64,000 bases of DNA. Source: Novosphingobium chloroacetimidivorans. GTDB lineage: Bacteria; Pseudomonadota; Alphaproteobacteria; Sphingomonadales; Sphingomonadaceae. Positions 34,542 through 43,195 of the stretch are shown here, in pieces; positions within the stretch are counted from its first letter, which is position 1; the number at the start of each line of letters is the position of its first letter. Where the stretch lies: positions 186,001-250,000 of the forward strand of contig NZ_JACHLR010000002.1 of assembly GCF_014204535.1 (NCBI RefSeq). Direction: 5' to 3'. The notes beneath the pieces are model-generated. The model saw only the letters and a list, made by a program, of their open reading frames with translations. It was not told the DNA's origin and searched no databases. The translations under genes were made by a program, and so were the position numbers.

Positions 34542-36107
34542 ATGATCACCACCCTACGCCGCGCCACGCTGGCCATGCTGATGGCCGCCACGGCCCTATC
34601 CGGCCCGGCCTGGGCCGACACCGACAACCAGCCCACCACCGCCACGATCCAGGCCGACAAGCCGGGTCCGGTCTACCACAAGGAAGTCTTCACTCAGTTC
34701 GCGGAGCACTTGGGCCACGGCATTTATGGTGGCCTGTGGGTCGGCAAGGGCAGCAAGATCCCCAACACCAACGGCTTCCGCAACGATGTGGTGATCGCAC
34801 TTCGCAACCTCTCGGTGCCGGTCATCCGCTGGCCGGGCGGCTGCTTCGCGGACGAGTACAACTGGCGCGAGGGCATCGGTCCGCAAAAGAACCGCCCGGT
34901 GAAGATCAACACGCACTGGGGTGGCGTGACCGAGCCGAATACCGTGGGCACGCACGAGTTCTTCGAGCTGATCCGCCAGGTCGGCGCGGAAGCCTATGTC
35001 GCGGGCAATGTCGGCAACGGCACCGCGCGCGAGATGGCCGAATGGGTCGAGTACATGACCTCGCCCGCCGGCTCGCTTGCCGATGAGCGCGCACGCAATG
35101 GCCACAAGGAGCCCTGGCGCGTCGCCTACTTCGGCGTCGGCAACGAGCTGTGGGGCTGCGGCGGCAACATGCGGGCCGAGTTCGCGGCAGACGAGACCCG
35201 TCGCTACGCCACCTTCATCAAGGCGCCGGCCGGTACCAAGATCCTGAAGGTCGCGGCGGGCGCCAACGTCGACGATTACAACTGGACCGAGACGATGATG
35301 CGCGTCGCCGCGCCGCAGCTCGACGGACTTTCGCTGCACTACTACGTGCACCCGGCGGGTGGCTGGCCGCCGCGTGCGCCGGCGGTCGACTTCGACGAGA
35401 GCGGCTGGGCCGATGCGCTCGCCGGCGCGCGGCGGATGGACGAGCTGATCACCAAGCACACCGCGATCATGGACAAGTACGATCCCGACAAGCGGGTCTT
35501 CCTGGCCGTCGACGAATGGGGCGCCTGGTATGCGCAGGATCCCGGCACGCACCCGGGTTTCCTGCGCCAGCAGAACACCTTGCGCGATGCCCTGATCGCA
35601 TCGGTGCACCTCGACATCTTCGCCAGGCACGCCGACCGCGTGCGCATGACCGCTATCGCGCAGATGGTGAACGTGCTCCAGGCGATGATCCTGACGGACG
35701 GCAGCAAGATGGTGCTGACACCGACCTATCACGTCTTCGAGATGTACAAGCCGTGGCAGGACGCGACGGTGCTGCCGATCGAGATCAAGTCGCCGTGGTA
35801 CTCGAAGGATCAGTTCACCATGCCGGCGGTCAGCGGGTCGGCGGTTAGAGGCAAGGACGGCAAGGTCCACGTCGCGCTCTCCAATCTCGATCCGAACCAA
35901 GCGAACACGGTGACGATCAACCTTGGCGGCGTCAATGCAAGCAGCGTGACCGGTCGCGTGCTGACGGCGTCGGCGATCAACACCCACAACACGTTCGATG
36001 CGCCCGAGGTAGTTCGCCCCGTGCCGTTCAGCGGCGCCACGGTGCAGGGCGGCCAGCTGTCGGTCACGCTACCGGCCAAGTCGGTCGTCGTGCTCGAACT
36101 GCAATGA
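34542..36107 (+). CDS. Secreted alpha-L-arabinofuranosidase, GH51
   Basis: GH51 enzymes remove terminal alpha-L-arabinofuranose units with retention. The 521-residue protein has a signal peptide (ATLAMLMAATALSGPAWA). The acid/base is Glu202 in GVGNELWG and the nucleophile Glu325 in VDEWGAWY; NLSVPVIRWPGGCFADEYNW, a conserved barrel segment, is also present. The C-terminal beta-domain (from about residue 400) is as expected. ATG at 34542 follows GGGAGAGGAC. The GH43 gene overlaps its stop by 4 bp. Confidence 0.95.
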   Translation: MITTLRRATLAMLMAATALSGPAWADTDNQPTTATIQADKPGPVYHKEVFTQFAEHLGHGIYGGLWVGKGSKIPNTNGFRNDVVIALRNLSVPVIRWPGGCFADEYNWREGIGPQKNRPVKINTHWGGVTEPNTVGTHEFFELIRQVGAEAYVAGNVGNGTAREMAEWVEYMTSPAGSLADERARNGHKEPWRVAYFGVGNELWGCGGNMRAEFAADETRRYATFIKAPAGTKILKVAAGANVDDYNWTETMMRVAAPQLDGLSLHYYVHPAGGWPPRAPAVDFDESGWADALAGARRMDELITKHTAIMDKYDPDKRVFLAVDEWGAWYAQDPGTHPGFLRQQNTLRDALIASVHLDIFARHADRVRMTAIAQMVNVLQAMILTDGSKMVLTPTYHVFEMYKPWQDATVLPIEIKSPWYSKDQFTMPAVSGSAVRGKDGKVHVALSNLDPNQANTVTINLGGVNASSVTGRVLTASAINTHNTFDAPEVVRPVPFSGATVQGGQLSVTLPAKSVVVLELQ

Positions 36108-37105
36108 AGGCGCTGGTAACGGCAGCCCTGAGCGCGCTGGCATGCGCCGGCGCGGTTCAGGCGCAAGCTCCGAGCGGGACGGCAACCCTCAATTCGCAGC
36201 TGACCGGCGACCTGACGGTGCACGATCCGGTGATCATCCGCGAGGGCGACACCTACTACGTGTTCAACACCGTGGGTCGCTACATCGGCGTGCGAACCTC
36301 CACGGACCTCAAGTCCTGGAAGGACGCCGGCGCGGTCTTCCAGGAGATTCCCGCCTGGGCGAGGCAGGCCATCCCCGGCACGGACGGGATCTGGGCGCCC
36401 GACATCGCCTACGTCGATGGCCAGTACCGGCTTTACTACTCGGTTTCGACCTTCGGTTCGAACCGCTCCGCGATCGGCGTGGCGACCAGCCCGACGCTGG
36501 GGGCAGGAGCCAAGTGGACCGACCACGGCCAGGTGGTCATGTCCACCAGGGAGAGCGACTTCAACGCTATCGACCCCAATTTCGTGGTCGATGCGCAAGG
36601 CAAGCACTGGCTGGCGCTGGGAAGCTTCTGGACCGGCATCAAGCTGTTTCCGCTCGACCGGAAGACCGGCAAGGTCGTGAACGGCGCGAAGCCCTCCGCG
36701 ATCGCCCGCCGCCCTGCGCCCGCGGGCGGCCCGGCGCCGGTCGAGGCGCCCTTCATCATTCCGCACGGCGGCTGGTACTACCTGATCGTCTCGTACGACT
36801 ACTGCTGCAAGGGCGTGAACAGCACATACTACACGGTGGTAGGGCGCGCGAAGGCGATCACCGGGCCGTACCTGGGCGGGGACGGCAGCGCATTGATGCA
36901 AGGGGGGGGCTCGATCCTGTTGCGGGCGGACCTGCAGGAGCAGCAGCGCTATCGGGGCCCCGGCCATGCCGGAGCTTTCACCGACAAGGATGGCACGACC
37001 TACCTGGTCTACCATGCCTACGACAAGCAGGCGGACGGCAAGCCGGTACTGCGCATCGCGCCGCTGCGCTGGGATGCGCAGGGCTGGCCCGTCGCACGAT
37101 ACTGA
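36104..37105 (+). CDS. Secreted endo-alpha-1,5-L-arabinanase-like GH43
   Basis: The 333-residue protein has a signal peptide (LVTAALSALACAGAVQAQ) and a five-bladed propeller GH43 fold. The three catalytic acids appear as Asp in TVHDPVIIREG, Asp in NAIDPNFV and Glu in APVEAPFII. GTDGIWAPDIAYVDGQYRLYYS and GPGHAGAFTDKDG are typical of arabinanases, including the GPGHN-like calcium/active-site loop. It should cut the alpha-1,5 backbone of arabinan, providing substrate for the GH51 enzyme. It overlaps the GH51 stop (ATGA). Confidence 0.92.
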   Translation: MKALVTAALSALACAGAVQAQAPSGTATLNSQLTGDLTVHDPVIIREGDTYYVFNTVGRYIGVRTSTDLKSWKDAGAVFQEIPAWARQAIPGTDGIWAPDIAYVDGQYRLYYSVSTFGSNRSAIGVATSPTLGAGAKWTDHGQVVMSTRESDFNAIDPNFVVDAQGKHWLALGSFWTGIKLFPLDRKTGKVVNGAKPSAIARRPAPAGGPAPVEAPFIIPHGGWYYLIVSYDYCCKGVNSTYYTVVGRAKAITGPYLGGDGSALMQGGGSILLRADLQEQQRYRGPGHAGAFTDKDGTTYLVYHAYDKQADGKPVLRIAPLRWDAQGWPVARY

Positions 37106-37134
37106 CCACGAAGAATACGTCGGGAGAGGACACA

Positions 37135-38568
37135 ATGACCATCCGCCTTTCGCGCCGCAGCTTTGCCGCTGCCGGATCGCTGCTGCCGATCGCCTGCTCC
37201 CAGGCTGGCCGAAGCGGGCTAGCCACCGCGGCGGCGCCGAGTGCAGCTCCGCTGGCCGTCAATCCGCTGGTGAGGCAGCGCGCCGACGCGCAGGTGTTCC
37301 GGCACGAGGACGGCTGGTACTACATGACCGGCTCCGTGCCCGAGTACGACCGACTGGTCCTGCGCCGGTCCAGGACGCTGGCCGGGCTCTCCACGGCGGA
37401 AGAGCGGGTGCTGTGGCGCCACCAGGCGCGTGGGCCGATGTCCGGCTTCCTCTGGGCGCCGGAGCTGCACTTCGTCGACGGCCGGTGGGTCATGTACTTC
37501 GCTGCCGGCCCCAGCGGCGGCGGCGAGGACGTGTTCCGCATCCGCACCTATGCGATCGTATGCGACGGTGCCGATCCGATGACCGGCGACTGGACCGTGC
37601 TCGGCCAGTTCCAGGCGCCCTGGGACAGCTTCAATCTTGATTCCACGATCTTCACCCACAAGGGCGTGCGCTACTTCTCCTGGGCGCAGCGCGAGGCTGG
37701 GATCGACACCAACTCCAACGTCTACATCGCGCCGATGAAGGATGCGCTGACCCTGGCCGCCGCGCCGGCGCGGCTGACCGTGCCGACGCTCGACTGGGAA
37801 GTGCGTGGGTTCAAGGTGAACGAGGGTTCGGCGTTCCTGGTCAAGAACGGGCAGGTCTTCATGACGTATTCGGCGAGCGCCACGGATGCACGCTATTGCC
37901 TCGGGCTGCTCTCGATCGACGAGAACGCGAACCTCATGGACCCACGCGCCTGGACCAAGTCGCAGCAGCCCGTGTTCGTCACGTGCCGCGAAACATCGGT
38001 CTATGGTCCCGGCCATAACAGCTTCACCGTCGATGAGCAGGGCCGCGATATCCTGGTCTATCACGGCCGTGACTACGAGGCGATCGCGGGCGATCCGCTG
38101 TTCAACCCGGATCGTCACACGCGCATCCAGAGACTCTATACCGATGCACGGGGCAATCCCAATTTCGGTGTGCCCGTCGGTAACGGACCGCTTCCGGAGC
38201 GGTTTACACCCGCGGTGCGGCGCAACGTCATGCTGGCGCATGAAGGGGAGCGACTGCTCATCGGCAACGCGCCCCTGCCGCAGACGCAGTTCCGTTCGCT
38301 CTCGTTTGAGGATGGCAGCGTTCAGCTGTCGCCGATCCTCAAGCCCGGCCATCGCCTGGTCGCGAGTGCCGAGGGTTCCGTCACGCTCGTTGCGATGGAC
38401 ACGTCGAGTGTTGGCCCGGGGGCCGACCGGTTCCGCCGCATGGCCGGGCCCGGCGGCACCGTCCAGTTCATTTCGCAGGCTTTCGAAGGCAGGGCGCTCG
38501 CTCATTCCTCAGACAAGGTCCGTCTCGCGCAAGCGACGGATGCAGCGAGCACATGGCTGGCTGACTAG
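37135..38568 (+). CDS. GH43-family arabinosidase with C-terminal accessory domain, probable lipoprotein
   Basis: The 477-residue protein has an N terminus RLSRRSFAAAGSLLPIACS: a twin-arginine-like start and a lipobox-like cysteine. The GH43 propeller shows Asp in RADAQVFRHEDGWYYMTG, FLWAPELHFVDGRW, Asp in NLDSTIFTH and Glu in KVNEGSAFLV. After about residue 350 a beta-rich region (SFEDGSVQLSPILKPGHRLVAS) resembles an AbfB/CBM42-type arabinose-binding module; this is tentative. The ribosome site GGGAGAGGACACA is nearly the same as that of the GH51 gene. Confidence 0.85.
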   Translation: MTIRLSRRSFAAAGSLLPIACSQAGRSGLATAAAPSAAPLAVNPLVRQRADAQVFRHEDGWYYMTGSVPEYDRLVLRRSRTLAGLSTAEERVLWRHQARGPMSGFLWAPELHFVDGRWVMYFAAGPSGGGEDVFRIRTYAIVCDGADPMTGDWTVLGQFQAPWDSFNLDSTIFTHKGVRYFSWAQREAGIDTNSNVYIAPMKDALTLAAAPARLTVPTLDWEVRGFKVNEGSAFLVKNGQVFMTYSASATDARYCLGLLSIDENANLMDPRAWTKSQQPVFVTCRETSVYGPGHNSFTVDEQGRDILVYHGRDYEAIAGDPLFNPDRHTRIQRLYTDARGNPNFGVPVGNGPLPERFTPAVRRNVMLAHEGERLLIGNAPLPQTQFRSLSFEDGSVQLSPILKPGHRLVASAEGSVTLVAMDTSSVGPGADRFRRMAGPGGTVQFISQAFEGRALAHSSDKVRLAQATDAASTWLAD

Positions 38569-38634
38569 CTTGCGGAGGCTGCGGGCACGAGGACAGCCGT
38601 GTTCAAGGCCAGCTTTTAAGCCGTTTCTTCGCCG

Positions 38635-38645
38635 AAGTCGGACAA
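38635..38645 (-). promoter_or_regulatory. Second operator-like site upstream of the TonB receptor gene
   Basis: On the minus strand this reads TTGTCCGACTT, matching TNGTNNNACNA at every fixed position but the last. It lies 58 bp (start to start) upstream of the main site at 38693, a spacing close to five and a half DNA turns. Confidence 0.5.
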
Positions 38646-38677
38646 GCGGATCCAGATTGTGACAGATCGGGAGCTTT

Positions 38678-38707
38678 TTGCTTGCGTTCTAATTGTCTGA
38701 CTAATAA
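38678..38707 (+). promoter_or_regulatory. Promoter of the TonB receptor gene with embedded operator
   Basis: TTGCTT at 38678-38683 and TAATAA at 38702-38707 are 18 bp apart and form a plausible sigma-70 promoter 60 bp upstream of the receptor ATG. The operator TTGTCTGACTA at 38693-38703, an exact fit to TNGTNNNACNA, fills the spacer and touches the -10 element, the classic place for repression. Confidence 0.7.
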
Positions 38708-38767
38708 TCTGCCGCGAGAAGACGGGGGCATGGTAACGGGCCAGCCTCACCTTGGGAGGGTTGAACG

Positions 38768-41644
38768 ATGGCCATGAAGCCATTTGCTCTGTGCACTGCA
38801 TCCATTTTCGCACTTGGCCTGGCCAGCGTCGCCCACGCACAGGACGTACCGCTGAACCCCAGCGGCGATACCGCCTCGCCGGATTCCGCGCCCGCAGCGA
38901 CCGGTGATGCGGCCGGTGCTTTCGCGGAAGGCGGCGACGCGATCGTCGTGACCGGCGTGCGCGCCTCGATCGTCGGCGCCATCAACAGCCGCAAGGAAAA
39001 CGTCCAGATCGTCGACTCGATCGTCGCCGAGGACGTCGGCAAATTGCCGGACAACAATGTGGTCGAGGCGCTCCAGCGCGTGACCGGCATCCAGGTCACC
39101 GATCGTGGCGGCGGCGAGGCCGGCGCGATCAGCATCCGCGGTCTGACCGACCCGCTGACGACGCTGAACGGCCGCAACATCTTCACGGCCGCGGGCACTT
39201 CGTTCGCGCTGCAGGATATCTCGGCCAATCTCGTCAAGAAGGTCGACGTCTACAAGACTCGCTCCGCCGACCAGATCGAGACCGGCCTTGCCGGCCAGAT
39301 CGACGTCCAGACGCGTCGCCCGCTCGATTTCGACGGCTTCACCATCTCGGGCCTGGCGCGCGGCGTCTACAGCGAGCTGGCCGACAAGATCAATCCCAAC
39401 GCCGCGCTGCTCGTCAGCAATCGCTGGGAGACCGGCATCGGCGACATCGGCTTCCTGATCAACGCCAGCTACACGCGCACGCAGTTCCGCAACCAGCTCC
39501 TGCAGGCAGGCGCGATGGTGCCCTTCGCGACGCAGAACCCGCCAGCGGGCTCGGGCCTGACGCCGCTGCAGCGCATCTTCCCCGGCGATCGCAACCAGAA
39601 CTGGACGCCCGGTCTCGACGCCGGCCTGCCGACCGCGCCCGGCTCGACGCTGAACATCAACGGCGTCGCCACGCCGTACTACCTCTCGCGCGATGCGGTG
39701 ATCAGTTCGGACCTGTATGGGAAGCGCACACGTCCGGCGATCAACGCCGCGCTGCAGTGGGCGCCGAACGAGCGGTCGGTCTACACGGCCGAGTTCTTCT
39801 ATACCGGGTTCAAGCAGAAGACCTTCAACAGCCTGCACTTCAGCTTCGTCGACTGGTGGGGCAACCTTGGCGCCAACCCGGGTTCAACATTCGAGCTCTA
39901 TGACGGCACCAACATCATCAAGTCTCGCCAGGTCGGCGCCGTCGCCGGCTTCAACAGCGGCGACACCACGACCAGCAAGACAGACAGCTTCGTCTATGCA
40001 TTCAATGCCAAGTGGGACGTGGGCGATCGCGGCAAGATCTCGGCCGACCTCGCGTACCAGGACAGCAAGAACACGACGTCGTTCTTCGCCATCCGCACCG
40101 ACCGTGGCCCGCTCGATATCGATGTCGACTTCAATGCCGGGGGCGGCCTGCCTTCGTTCAGCTTCGCCAACCAGGGCGTCCTGACCGACCCGAACGCCTG
40201 GACCGTCGGCAACCTGTTCGACAGCGGCACCAAGAACACCGGCAGCGCGCTTACGTTCATGCTCGATGGCGAGTATGCCTGGGACGAAGGCTTCCTGCGC
40301 CGCATCAAGGCCGGATTCCGCTACGACGACCGCAAGGCCGCCAACTTCGTGCGCGACCAGGGCGCCGGAGCGCTTGGCGTCACGCTGGCTTCGCTGGGCG
40401 GCGACGCGGCGTTCACCAACAAGGACTTCTTCGACAACCGGGCCGACATCCCGACCAGCTGGGTGCTGGCCGACACGCGCAACATGGATCGCGACGCAAT
40501 CCGCTCGCTCTATCGCTCGGTCGCGCCGGGGCTGCTGCTGTCGGATCAGCTATCGTTCGGCAAGGTGTTCGGCATCAACGAGATCAACATGGCGGCCTAC
40601 CTGATGGCCGATGGCGAGATCTCGATATTCGGTCGCCCGCTCCAGCTCCAGGGCGGCGCACGCTTCGTGACGATCGACACCAACTACGACTATTTCGATC
40701 GTGGTGCCGGGTTCGCCCAGACCAAGGTGGGCACCTCGTCGTCGAAGTTGCTGCCGGCATTCACCGCCCGCTACGACATCACCGACAACCTGCGTATCCG
40801 CTTCAATTATGGCGAGACGCTGCGCCGGCCCGACTTCGGAGCCCTCAACCCCAACCCGATCCTGACCGGTGACTTGTCGCGCATCGGCTTTGGCAGCGCG
40901 AGCGCGGGCAATGCCGATCTGGGCGTGACGCACTCCAAGAACATGGACCTGGCGCTGGAGTGGTATTTCGAGCGCAACAGCGCGATCTACGTGACCGGCT
41001 TCCGTCGCGAGATCGACGGGCTGGTGGTGCCGCTGACCATCCGCGAGTTCATCCCGAACAACTACCTGCCGCGCAACGAGACTTATACCGAATTCTTCAA
41101 CGTGACCCGTCCGGTGAACGCATCCAACGGCGTGCTGAAGGGCGTGGAACTGGGGCTGACCTACTTCCCGACCTATCTGCCCGGTCCGCTGGACGGCCTT
41201 GGCTTCACGGGCAGCGCGACGGTGCTGGACTCCGAGCAGACGATCCCGGTCACCGACGCGGTGGGCAACATCACCGGCAACACCAAGTCGGCGTTCTTCG
41301 GCGTGTCGAAGCTTTCGTACAACGCGACGCTTGCGTACGACAACGGGCCGATCGGTGCGCGCCTCTCCTACGTGTGGCGCAAGGGCTTCCTACGCGTGAA
41401 TGAGGGACGCAGCTTCGCCAACCCGATCGGCATCTGGCGCAAGCCCGAGAAGAGCCTGGACCTCCAGCTGACCTGGAACGTCAACGAGGACATCGGCGTC
41501 ACCTTCGATGCGGTGAACCTGACCAAGGCCAAGCAGCAGGAGTATTACAAGTTCAGCGATGTGGGCAACGCGGAGCAGTTCAACACCACCAACCTCCTGA
41601 TTGACCGGACCTTCGCCATCGGCGTCCGATTCAAGTTCGACTGA
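38768..41644 (+). CDS. TonB-dependent receptor for arabinan-derived oligosaccharides
   Basis: The 958-residue outer-membrane protein begins with a signal peptide (ASIFALGLASVAHAQ), a Pro/Ala linker and the TonB box-like DAIVVTGVRASI. The plug follows: VAEDVGKLPDNNVVEALQRVTGIQV and ISIRGLTDPLTTLNGR, as in the large Xanthomonas/Caulobacter-type receptors. The beta-barrel ends in the terminal Phe-containing strand AIGVRFKFD. Substrate is inferred from the arabinanase operon next door and its operator. An ATG two codons on is an alternative start. Confidence 0.93.
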   Translation: MAMKPFALCTASIFALGLASVAHAQDVPLNPSGDTASPDSAPAATGDAAGAFAEGGDAIVVTGVRASIVGAINSRKENVQIVDSIVAEDVGKLPDNNVVEALQRVTGIQVTDRGGGEAGAISIRGLTDPLTTLNGRNIFTAAGTSFALQDISANLVKKVDVYKTRSADQIETGLAGQIDVQTRRPLDFDGFTISGLARGVYSELADKINPNAALLVSNRWETGIGDIGFLINASYTRTQFRNQLLQAGAMVPFATQNPPAGSGLTPLQRIFPGDRNQNWTPGLDAGLPTAPGSTLNINGVATPYYLSRDAVISSDLYGKRTRPAINAALQWAPNERSVYTAEFFYTGFKQKTFNSLHFSFVDWWGNLGANPGSTFELYDGTNIIKSRQVGAVAGFNSGDTTTSKTDSFVYAFNAKWDVGDRGKISADLAYQDSKNTTSFFAIRTDRGPLDIDVDFNAGGGLPSFSFANQGVLTDPNAWTVGNLFDSGTKNTGSALTFMLDGEYAWDEGFLRRIKAGFRYDDRKAANFVRDQGAGALGVTLASLGGDAAFTNKDFFDNRADIPTSWVLADTRNMDRDAIRSLYRSVAPGLLLSDQLSFGKVFGINEINMAAYLMADGEISIFGRPLQLQGGARFVTIDTNYDYFDRGAGFAQTKVGTSSSKLLPAFTARYDITDNLRIRFNYGETLRRPDFGALNPNPILTGDLSRIGFGSASAGNADLGVTHSKNMDLALEWYFERNSAIYVTGFRREIDGLVVPLTIREFIPNNYLPRNETYTEFFNVTRPVNASNGVLKGVELGLTYFPTYLPGPLDGLGFTGSATVLDSEQTIPVTDAVGNITGNTKSAFFGVSKLSYNATLAYDNGPIGARLSYVWRKGFLRVNEGRSFANPIGIWRKPEKSLDLQLTWNVNEDIGVTFDAVNLTKAKQQEYYKFSDVGNAEQFNTTNLLIDRTFAIGVRFKFD

Positions 41645-41696
41645 TCCGGCCGGCCCGCGGTGCCGAGGCGACAAGCCGGGCATGCGGGTGGCTGAA

Positions 41697-41751
41697 GGCG
41701 GCCGCGCTTCCCTCGTTCTCCCCCCTCTCTCCGCGAGGGGACGCGGCCGCC
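41697..41751. repeat. Large two-part inverted repeat downstream of the TonB receptor
   Basis: Outer arms GGCGGCCGCG (41697-41706) and CGCGGCCGCC (41742-41751) are perfect complements. Inner arms CCCTCG (41710-41715) and CGAGGG (41734-41739) continue the stem around a pyrimidine-rich loop. It begins about 50 bp after the receptor stop. Confidence 0.65.
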
Positions 41752-41828
41752 CCGAAACAGTTGCGATCACCCGGCCGGAAACTGAGAAAGGCACGAGCCT
41801 TCGGGTCGTTCAGGCTGCGGTGATCTCT

Positions 41829-41866
41829 GGCGAGTTCTGCGTGGCTTCGGCCAGGCAGAACTCGCC
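41829..41866. terminator. Long hairpin with TTCG tetraloop between convergent genes
   Basis: GGCGAGTTCTGC (41829-41840) and GCAGAACTCGCC (41855-41866) form a perfect 12-bp stem. Beyond one G-G mismatch the stem continues as TGGC-TTCG-GCCA. It is the strongest hairpin in the gap and could serve as a terminator for either convergent gene. Confidence 0.7.
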
Positions 41867-42136
41867 TTCCGTCCAGATGAGAATCGGTTCGCGGCGACGC
41901 GTTAGGGCCGGGATCAAATCCCGGCGCGGGAGCCGCCATGGCGTCAGGCAAGGGAACCCTGCTGGCCGAGATCACGATCCTGTTTCCGCCAGGCTCGTTC
42001 GACGTCGCGGTCGCATGTCGTGCCTTGGTGCGGCACCGCCCGCGCCGAGATCGCCGTCGATCTTCCCGGCTGCAGATGGCGTCCTGTTCGCTTGATCAGA
42101 GAGCGCCAAGGCGACGAACGGCCAAGGCGCCGGGCT

Positions 42137-42997
42137 TCAGGTGCGCATCGCCGGTTGTGGGCGACCTGGTACATCGACGCGGAATGTGAACAGGCTGCCC
42201 GCCAACGGCTGCTCGGCCAGCGCGGCATCGTCAAGGCCGACGCGGGCCGTGGTGACGTAGGCCGTTCTCAGATCCGGACCGCCCAAAGCCAGCTTGGTGA
42301 CGCGGGCGCAGGGCAGCGGCACGTGCAGCAGCATCGTCCCATCGGGCGCATAACGGCGAACGCCCCAGCCATCCCACAGCGCCACCCAGACGCAGTCCTC
42401 GCTATCGAGGACGATGCCATCGGGATAGCCTTCGTCCTGGCCCAGCGTCACGAATGGCTCCGGCTCGCCCAGCCGGCCCTCGGCATCCACCGGATAGCGG
42501 CTGATGGTGCGAGCGCCCGAATCGACATGGTAGAGCGTACGGGCGTCCGCCGTGATGGCCGGCCCGTTGGTGACGACGGCAGACGTGCCGGCATGACGCA
42601 GCGTCGCTCCGTCAAGGCACCAGAGCGTTCCAGTTTCCGCCTCCTCCGGATCATGCATCGTCGCGATCCAGAGACGACCCAGACTGTCGACCGCGGCGTC
42701 GTTGGTCCGGTTGTCGGCGGGCTGATCCAGTGTTGCAACGATAGGACCAAGCCGTCCGCCATCGGCGCGCAACACCTTGTCGCGCGAACCGATCACCAGG
42801 CCACCATCGTCGGTGGGTACGACGAAGCTGGGATTGCCACCCACTTCGAACGTCTCTGCACTGCCGGTCTGCGGATGGAAGCGGTGCAAGTGACCGCGCT
42901 TGATGTCCACGAACCAGAGCGCCTGCTCCTCGGGTAACCAGACCGGCCCTTCGCCAAGTGCTGCATCGAGGTGCCAGACAGCTTCGGGCTGGGTCAT
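42137..42997 (-). CDS. SMP-30/gluconolactonase family L-arabinolactonase
   Basis: The 286-residue protein is a six-bladed propeller lactonase that should open L-arabinono-lactone to L-arabinonate. The N-terminal metal-site Glu lies in LGEGPVWLPEEQALWFVDI, with later ligands in the Asn of PADNRTNDAAVDSLGRLW and in the Asp of GYPDGIVLDSE, which fit the SMP-30 divalent metal site. ATG at 42997 (MTQPEAVW) was chosen over one 33 bp upstream because it begins the conserved region. A perfect operator copy lies 59 bp upstream. Confidence 0.92.
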   Translation of the reverse strand: MTQPEAVWHLDAALGEGPVWLPEEQALWFVDIKRGHLHRFHPQTGSAETFEVGGNPSFVVPTDDGGLVIGSRDKVLRADGGRLGPIVATLDQPADNRTNDAAVDSLGRLWIATMHDPEEAETGTLWCLDGATLRHAGTSAVVTNGPAITADARTLYHVDSGARTISRYPVDAEGRLGEPEPFVTLGQDEGYPDGIVLDSEDCVWVALWDGWGVRRYAPDGTMLLHVPLPCARVTKLALGGPDLRTAYVTTARVGLDDAALAEQPLAGSLFTFRVDVPGRPQPAMRT

Positions 42998-43055
42998 CGT
43001 CGCGCTCCTGCGACCACCATTGTCGCGCAAGGACCGACCCCAGGGTCGACCTCAA

Positions 43056-43066
43056 TTGTCGGACTA
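43056..43066 (+). promoter_or_regulatory. Candidate GntR/FadR-type operator upstream of the lactonase gene
   Basis: TTGTCGGACTA, identical to the reverse of the site at 28612-28622. It lies 59 bp upstream of the lactonase start. On the minus strand a weak TTGATC-17-TAGTCC pair would place the operator over the -10. Confidence 0.68.
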
Positions 43067-43195
43067 GACCGCGCTCGGTGTCCGATCAAGCGTGCAGCAC
43101 AAGGCCTGACGTCGCGTTTTTTGGGAGTGATGCTCTCGGTTCGACACCATACCCGCCGGTTGCAGGCAAGGCGTCAGCCTCGCCTGCTGGACACA

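Larger units (their letters stand above)
41645..42136. other. Intergenic region with two large inverted repeats, no gene
   Basis: This 492-bp gap between the convergent TonB receptor and SMP-30 genes has no credible coding frame. It holds three palindromes, listed separately or here: 41697-41751, 41829-41866 and GCCGGGAT-CAA-ATCCCGGC at 41907-41925. Confidence 0.5.
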
